From positions 1 through 9,954 of the forward strand of contig JACKCC010000034.1 in assembly GCA_020634245.1 (NCBI GenBank): DNA of 9,954 nucleotides, in the 5' to 3' direction. The notes below the pieces were generated by a model that made no database searches, was not told where the DNA came from, and saw only the letters and a program-made list of their open reading frames with translations. The translations under genes and the position numbers were made by a program. Positions 6,474 through 9,954 of this stretch are shown here, piece by piece. The DNA is from Ardenticatenaceae bacterium (lineage in GTDB: Bacteria > Chloroflexota > Anaerolineae > Promineifilales > Promineifilaceae). Position 1 is the stretch's first letter; the number at the start of each line of letters is the position of its first letter.

Positions 6474-7292
6474 ATGAGCGTGGTACTTTCGACTGATTTA
6501 GTAACTAAAACGTATGAGTTGGACAAGAATGTGATTACGGCCGTTGACCAGGTCACGTTGAATATTCAAGCCGGCGAGTTTGTGGCCCTGGTTGGCCCCA
6601 GCGGCTCTGGCAAAACGACGATGCTGGCCATGCTGGCAGGTCTGTTATCACCCACTGCTGGCACAATCAAAATTCAGGGCAAAAATCTGGAAAACCTGAG
6701 CGAGAAGGAACAGACAGTTTTCCGGCGGCAGCACATCGGTTTTACCTTTCAATCCAACAACCTGGTGCCCTTTTTGACGGCGCAGGAGAATGTGGAATTG
6801 ATGCTGCAATTGAACGGTAAGTTTGATAAACACGGCCGTGAACGGGCCAGGGAACTGCTGACGCGGCTGGGATTGGGCGAACGGTTGAACAACCTGCCGT
6901 CGCAGTTGTCTGGCGGACAGCAGCAGCGGGTGGCCATTGCCCGGTCGCTGATTCATGACCCGGACGTGGTGTTGGCCGACGAGCCGACGGCCAGTCTGGA
7001 CACCGAACGGGCTTATCAGGTGGTGCAAACTTTTGCCGATCTCATTCACGAGCAGGGGCGGGCGGGCATCATGGTTACGCATGACCTGCGGATGTGCCAG
7101 TTTGTGGACCGGGTGCTGCAAATGCGCGACGGTAAGCTGGCGCGGGTCATCTCCGATCCAGCGGAAATCGCCCGTTTTGCCGGTGTTGACCATGATTACG
7201 AACCGGAACCAATCCCGCAGGGCATTGTGATTCCCCAATATGCGATGATGCCGTTGAATGGCAACGGCCGTATCCTTTCTGCCGCCGTCTGA
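6474..7292 (+). CDS. ABC transporter ATP-binding protein, MacB/LolD type, with C-terminal extension
   Basis: This 272-residue cytoplasmic ATPase has all motifs intact: Walker A GPSGSGKTT at 41-49, Q-loop glutamine 93, signature LSGGQQQR at 145-152, Walker B DVVLADEP at 164-171 with catalytic Glu170, and switch His203 in MVTHD. It belongs with MacB, LolD and FtsE-type ATPases that energise FtsX-like permeases, here the gene just upstream. The family is usually about 220-240 residues. This one adds about 35 residues after DPAEIARFAG, with a proline-rich stretch (DYEPEPIPQGIVIPQY) of unknown role. Start ATG 6474 has AGGGA 7 bases upstream. A strong intrinsic terminator follows 30 bases after the stop, so the operon ends here. 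Three ACGGCCGT octamers lie in the gene (6537, 6832, 7264). Confidence 0.95.
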   Translation: MSVVLSTDLVTKTYELDKNVITAVDQVTLNIQAGEFVALVGPSGSGKTTMLAMLAGLLSPTAGTIKIQGKNLENLSEKEQTVFRRQHIGFTFQSNNLVPFLTAQENVELMLQLNGKFDKHGRERARELLTRLGLGERLNNLPSQLSGGQQQRVAIARSLIHDPDVVLADEPTASLDTERAYQVVQTFADLIHEQGRAGIMVTHDLRMCQFVDRVLQMRDGKLARVISDPAEIARFAGVDHDYEPEPIPQGIVIPQYAMMPLNGNGRILSAAV

Positions 7293-7322
7293 TCCTTTTC
7301 GCATTTAGCTTAGACAATCATT

Positions 7323-7359
7323 AACCGTCTGGAAAACCAGCTTTTTCAGGCGGTTTTTT
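7323..7359 (+). terminator. Intrinsic terminator of the ABC operon
   Basis: AACCGTCTGGAAAA (7323-7336) pairs with TTTTTCAGGCGGTT (7342-7355) across the 5-base loop CCAGC, giving a 14-bp stem with two G-U pairs, and runs into TTTTTT (7354-7359). It lies 30 bases after the ATPase stop and 2 bases before the -35 box of the next gene, so it insulates the PadR unit from the ABC operon. Confidence 0.88.
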
Positions 7360-7360
7360 C

Positions 7361-7388
7361 TTGACAATTGGTTCCAATGGGCTAAACT
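7361..7388 (+). promoter_or_regulatory. Promoter of the PadR regulator gene
   Basis: A perfect -35 box TTGACA (7361-7366) is followed after 16 bases by TAAACT (7383-7388), which keeps the TAnnnT core. The -10 box overlaps the left edge of the 46-bp palindrome. Transcription would begin within its left arm, near 7395, leaving a leader of roughly 100 bases before ATG 7492. Confidence 0.65.
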
Positions 7389-7429
7389 CAGTTTTGATTA
7401 GTCAAATTTGACTAATCAAAACTGAGTTT
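7384..7429. promoter_or_regulatory. Perfect 46-bp palindrome over the padR -10 box, candidate operator
   Basis: Positions 7384-7406 are the exact reverse complement of 7407-7429, with no spacer and no mismatch across 23 bp per arm. Each arm contains TTTGATTAGTCAAA or its complement, itself a near-palindrome TTTGA-N4-TCAAA. The element can therefore be read as two tandem dimer sites or four half-sites. It starts inside the -10 box, just after a terminator and ahead of a PadR gene, so autorepression is the simplest reading. An AT-rich RNA hairpin followed by TTTTT (7427-7431), acting as an attenuator in the leader, is the main alternative. Confidence 0.8.
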
Positions 7430-7491
7430 TTGTGGGAAATGCAAAAAAAATTGTGCAACCGTTGTACGGCCGTTAACGGAGATGAGCGATC

Positions 7492-7998
7492 ATGGACAAA
7501 AAACTGCTCTTACTGGGTTTACTGCGCACCGGCAGTATGCACGGTTACCAGTTGAATGATTTTATCGAATCAACCCTGGCTACTTGCGTGCAGATAAAAC
7601 GGCCGACAGCCTATTACGTCCTAAACAAAATGCAAGACGACGGTTGGGTAGAAGAAACGGAAGAGCAGGAAGGCAACCGCCCGCCGCGCCGGATTTATAC
7701 CATCACACCATCGGGCGAGGCCGCGTTTCAGGAACTGCTGCGACAAAATCTGGCCGGTTTTGAGATGGCGCAGTTTACCGGCGATGTGGGACTGGCTTTT
7801 TTAGACGTACTTTCCCCTGCTGAAAGTCTGGCTTTGTTACAGCAGCGCCGGATGATTATCCAAAGTTTTTTGGAAGAGACGCTGGCTATCCCGCAGCATC
7901 CCGGCAGTTTGCAGTTAACGATTGAGCATCAAATGCGCCACCTGACGGCCGAATTGGACTGGCTAGATGAAATAATGGCGCGTTTGGAAGTGACGTGA
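7492..7998 (+). CDS. PadR-family transcriptional regulator
   Basis: The product is 168 residues. The PadR winged helix fills about 1-75: LLLLGLL at 5-11, HGYQL at 17-21, the recognition-helix region IKRPTAYYVLNKMQDDGWV (35-53), and a basic wing around GNRPPRRIYTIT (61-72). The remainder is the helical C-terminal dimerisation part (LDVLSPAESLALLQQRRMII and on), as in PadR proteins with the Vir_act_alpha_C-type domain. Members are repressors, often of adjacent ABC or MFS efflux genes, released by small aromatic or drug-like ligands. Here the gene sits between an ABC exporter operon and a membrane-protein/MFS unit, so control of one or both is a reasonable inference. ATG 7492 has GGAG (7478-7481) 10 bases upstream. 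The promoter overlaps a perfect palindrome, suggesting autoregulation. A stem-loop follows the stop. Confidence 0.93.
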   Translation: MDKKLLLLGLLRTGSMHGYQLNDFIESTLATCVQIKRPTAYYVLNKMQDDGWVEETEEQEGNRPPRRIYTITPSGEAAFQELLRQNLAGFEMAQFTGDVGLAFLDVLSPAESLALLQQRRMIIQSFLEETLAIPQHPGSLQLTIEHQMRHLTAELDWLDEIMARLEVT

Positions 7999-8003
7999 TG
8001 TAA

Positions 8004-8067
8004 AGCGGGGATTAGGGAATTGGGGAATTGCTCTCTGATTTCATCCCCTAATCCGGGAATCTCCGCT
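8004..8067 (+). terminator. Stem-loop after padR, possible terminator
   Basis: AGCGG (8004-8008) pairs with CCGCT (8063-8067), and GGATTAGGG (8009-8017) pairs with CCCTAATCC (8046-8054). This gives a 14-bp two-part stem with an 8-base bulge on the 3' side and a 28-base loop. It is followed by CTTTTC, a short T-run. The loop repeats the stem text (GGGAATTGGGGAATT), so alternative folds exist. Partial termination between padR and the next gene is likely but not certain. Confidence 0.5.
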
Positions 8068-8104
8068 CTTTTCTGAGAAATTTAATCAAATTAGGAGAAT
8101 TTGC

Positions 8105-8503
8105 GTGAACGTTTTGCTGAGTATTCATTCGATTGTTCGTTGGATTATTGTTGTTATAGGGGTAATTGCCCTGGTGAAATTTGCTATTGGCTGGCTGGGT
8201 AACGGCCGTTTCAGCGGCATGGATCGCGGGTTGACCAGCGGGTTTAGCGGCCTGATTGATTTGCAGACGACGCTGGGCCTCATTTTTCTCTTGTGGTCGG
8301 GTCTGGCTGGAGCTGGTTTTCCAATGGTCCGTATTGAGCATGCGACGACGATGATTGTTGCTGCGGTGGTGGCCCATTTACCCATGCGCTGGAAAAACAA
8401 GCCGGACAAGATTCGCTTCCGTAATTCGTTTGCGGCGGTGGTGGTTACGGCCGTACTCATTTTTGCCGGTGTCGCTGTGTTGCCCGGCGGCTGGACGCGT
8501 TAA
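8105..8503 (+). CDS. Small four-helix membrane protein with conserved-type histidines
   Basis: The product is 132 residues, mostly hydrophobic, with four predicted membrane helices at about 7-30, 46-68, 78-95 and 106-126. It resembles a family of small membrane proteins, often loosely labelled 'cytochrome b' or hypothetical, that start with a short LHS-x-x-RW motif. Here that is IHSIVRW with His8. The third helix carries EH (His79) and a further His91 precedes basic residues (MRWKNKPDKIRFRN). Paired histidines in helices would suit heme or metal binding, but this has not been shown for this protein. The start is GTG 8105, supported by AGGAG (8093-8097) 7 bases upstream. The MFS gene starts 17 bases after the stop, so the two are co-transcribed. 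Two ACGGCCGT octamers lie within it. Confidence 0.8.
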   Translation: MNVLLSIHSIVRWIIVVIGVIALVKFAIGWLGNGRFSGMDRGLTSGFSGLIDLQTTLGLIFLLWSGLAGAGFPMVRIEHATTMIVAAVVAHLPMRWKNKPDKIRFRNSFAAVVVTAVLIFAGVAVLPGGWTR

Positions 8504-8520
8504 CCAGGAGCCAAATCGCC

Positions 8521-9927
8521 ATGAGCGAGTCACAAGCAACCGTCAAAGCTGAAGCTGTCGTGGATGAAGAGAAGCTGGATTTCAAGTTAATCCTGCCCGT
8601 CTTTGTCATTGTTTTGATTGATTTGTTGGGCCTGACAATCATTATTCCTTTGCTGCCCATTTATGCCGCTTCGTTTGGGGCTAATGCGTTTACAATTGGG
8701 GCGCTGGGGGCGGCGTATCCCATCTTGCAGTTTTTTGGCGCGCCGCTGCTGGGCCGGTTGTCGGATCGATACGGCCGTCGCCCCATTCTCCTCATTAGCC
8801 AGATTGGCACGTTGGTTGGGTTCCTGATTTTGGGCGTGGCCAATTCTTTGTGGCTGTTATTTGTCGCCCGTCTGATTGACGGCATTTCCGGGGCCAACAT
8901 CGCCACTGCTCAGGCCGTCATCACTGACCGCACGACGGAAAAGACCCGAACGCAAGGTTTGGGGCTGATTGGGGCGGCGTTTGGGCTGGGTTTCATCATT
9001 GGTCCGGTTATAGCTTTCGCTACGCTGGCCTTGAGTGGTGACAATTATAGGCTGGTGGCATACGTGGCGGCGATTTTTTCACTGGCCTCGATTTTGTTGA
9101 CCTATTTCTGGCTGCAAGAATCATATCCGCCGGAAAAGCGCAGACAAGGCAGCGAAAAGGTGCAGGTTGGTTTTGGCGCGATGCTGGCGGCGCTGCGACG
9201 GCCGGAGATTGGGCTGCTGCTGACGTTGATGTTTTTCCAGCAGTTTGCGTTTGGCGGTTTTGAGCAGCTTTTGTCGCTGTTCACGCTGAATCGGTTGGGG
9301 ATGAATGCCTCGAATAATTCGGTCTTGTTTGTGTTTGTGGGGGTGATTGTGGTGGCAGTGCAGGGCTATTTCATCGGCCGTTGGAGCCGCAAGTTTGGCG
9401 ACCGCTGGCTGGTGATGATGGGGTTGATTGTATTGGGGATGGGACTAATGTTAACGGCCGTAACGCCCCACCAACCACTGCCCGGCTACTCCCAGGCCAG
9501 ACTGCAAGCTGAACTGAGCGGCGATACGGCACTGCCCGGCGAAACGCCGCCGACCACGAACAATATCCAGGTCAATTTGCCGGCAGACGGCAGCAATGGC
9601 TGGTTGGGTATTGCCTGGCTGCTGGCCGCGATGGTTCCGGCGGCCATTGGCGGCGGCGTATTGCAGCCCTCAATTAACAGTCTGATTACCAAGCGGGTTC
9701 CACCAGTTGAAGTGGGCGGTATTTTGGGCATTTCGGCGGCTTTTATGAGCGCGGCCAATGCGGTGTCGCCGCTAATTTTGGGCGGTGTATTCCAGGTGTT
9801 GGGATCGACGGCCCCGTTTTTGATTGGCGGCGTGATTTTGTTGTTGTTGTGGGTAACGGCCGTGCGCAGCCTGCCGGTGAAAGGGAGCGGAGGAGCAGGA
9901 GAGCAGGGGAGCAGGGGGAATGGATAA
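8521..9927 (+). CDS. MFS drug-efflux-type permease (DHA1/TetA-like)
   Basis: The 468-residue integral membrane protein has twelve helices and a hydrophilic N-terminus of about 20 residues. Motif A is complete, GRLSDRYGRR at 78-87. Arg117 in helix 4 fits motif B, and GLGFIIGP (to Gly161-Pro162) in helix 5 fits motif C of drug/H+ antiporters. The best overall match is the TetA-like DHA1 group, so proton-driven export of a drug-like compound is expected; the substrate is unknown. Between helices 9 and 10 is an extra hydrophilic stretch of about 40 residues (HQPLPGYSQ to ADGSNG, about 317-360), predicted outside the cell, where the family normally has a short turn. The C-terminal tail KGSGGAGEQGSRGNG is encoded by a DNA tandem repeat. 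ATG 8521 has AGGAG (8506-8510) 10 bases upstream. It lies downstream of the small membrane protein gene in one operon. Confidence 0.92.
   Translation: MSESQATVKAEAVVDEEKLDFKLILPVFVIVLIDLLGLTIIIPLLPIYAASFGANAFTIGALGAAYPILQFFGAPLLGRLSDRYGRRPILLISQIGTLVGFLILGVANSLWLLFVARLIDGISGANIATAQAVITDRTTEKTRTQGLGLIGAAFGLGFIIGPVIAFATLALSGDNYRLVAYVAAIFSLASILLTYFWLQESYPPEKRRQGSEKVQVGFGAMLAALRRPEIGLLLTLMFFQQFAFGGFEQLLSLFTLNRLGMNASNNSVLFVFVGVIVVAVQGYFIGRWSRKFGDRWLVMMGLIVLGMGLMLTAVTPHQPLPGYSQARLQAELSGDTALPGETPPTTNNIQVNLPADGSNGWLGIAWLLAAMVPAAIGGGVLQPSINSLITKRVPPVEVGGILGISAAFMSAANAVSPLILGGVFQVLGSTAPFLIGGVILLLLWVTAVRSLPVKGSGGAGEQGSRGNG
9885..9916 (+). repeat. 8-bp tandem repeat at the 3' end of the MFS gene
   Basis: Three consecutive units GAGCAGGA, GAGCAGGG and GAGCAGGG (9893-9916) follow a degenerate unit GAGCGGAG (9885-9892). 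The array lies inside the reading frame and supplies the glycine-rich tail before the stop at 9925-9927. Purine-rich arrays of this sort are usually intergenic, which suggests the original stop was lost or the array expanded into the gene. Confidence 0.75.
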
Positions 9928-9933
9928 TCGATT

Positions 9934-9954
9934 ACTCGCCACTCGCCTACTTGC
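9934..9954. repeat. Short direct repeats after the MFS gene, cut by the window edge
   Basis: ACTCGCC occurs twice in a row (9934-9940, 9941-9947) and is followed by the degenerate copy TACTTGC (9948-9954), where the window ends. With the preceding 8-bp array and the 10-bp palindrome TAATCGATTA (9925-9934), the region looks like low-complexity intergenic repeat sequence. Confidence 0.5.

Larger units (their letters stand above)
111..9863. repeat. Dispersed palindromic octamer ACGGCCGT, 20 copies
   Basis: Copies start at 111, 571, 766, 961, 1210, 1940, 2179, 3054, 3415, 3980, 4306, 6537, 6832, 7264, 7466, 8202, 8447, 8771, 9454 and 9856. A given 8-mer is expected about 0.15 times in a random sequence of this length. 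Seventeen are in genes: ten read Thr-Ala-Val and seven read x-Gly-Arg, with none in the third frame. Three lie between genes. The entry spans the first to last copy; it is not a continuous element. The behaviour resembles the HIP1 octamer of cyanobacteria, but the sequence is different. Confidence 0.9.

Noticed and set aside
4314..6536. The 2.2-kb gap without ACGGCCGT as a sign of horizontally acquired DNA
   Set aside because: With about one site per 500 bases, a gap of this length among 20 sites is not rare enough to support that, and the boundaries do not match gene ends.

Overview
The window reads as a stretch of bacterial chromosome, most likely from the phylum Chloroflexota (Anaerolineae/Ardenticatenia-like). 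This is an inference. It rests on a large BTAD/NB-ARC/TPR regulator of a type common there, PadR-linked transporter genes, and moderate GC with TTG-rich coding. The octamer ACGGCCGT also recurs 20 times in 9,954 bases. No rRNA, tRNA, CRISPR array, transposase or phage gene is visible. No gene-free stretch exceeds about 210 bases.

Layout. (1) Positions 1-186 are a non-coding leader with several small palindromes. (2) Positions 187-3042 (+) encode a 951-residue SARP/AfsR-like regulator. (3) A convergent minus-strand block covers 5013-3067: an MFS permease, then a MoaD-type sulfur carrier, then, 3 bases later, a small protein resembling the C-terminal domain of Thermus MoaD-related protein (DUF1952). 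(4) Positions 5014-5224 are a divergent promoter region. An extended -10 promoter serves the MFS gene. A TTGACA promoter with an overlapping inverted repeat serves the ABC operon. (5) Positions 5225-7292 (+) encode a MacB/FtsX-type ABC permease and its ATPase, separated by a REP-like palindromic element and closed by a strong intrinsic terminator. (6) Positions 7361-7998 hold a PadR regulator gene whose promoter -10 box runs into a perfect 46-bp palindrome. (7) Positions 8105-9927 (+) hold a small four-helix membrane protein gene and, 17 bases on, a DHA1-type MFS efflux permease whose last codons run into an 8-bp tandem repeat.

The right half looks like a PadR-centred export locus: an ABC exporter on one side and a membrane protein plus drug-type MFS permease on the other. 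The perfect palindrome at the PadR promoter is the obvious candidate operator. The left half (BTAD regulator, molybdopterin-type sulfur carrier) has no clear functional tie to it.

The two signals most worth following are the dispersed ACGGCCGT octamer, which is over 100-fold above a random expectation and confined to two of the three reading frames, and the 46-bp palindrome upstream of padR. Both are read directly from the sequence; their functions are inferred.
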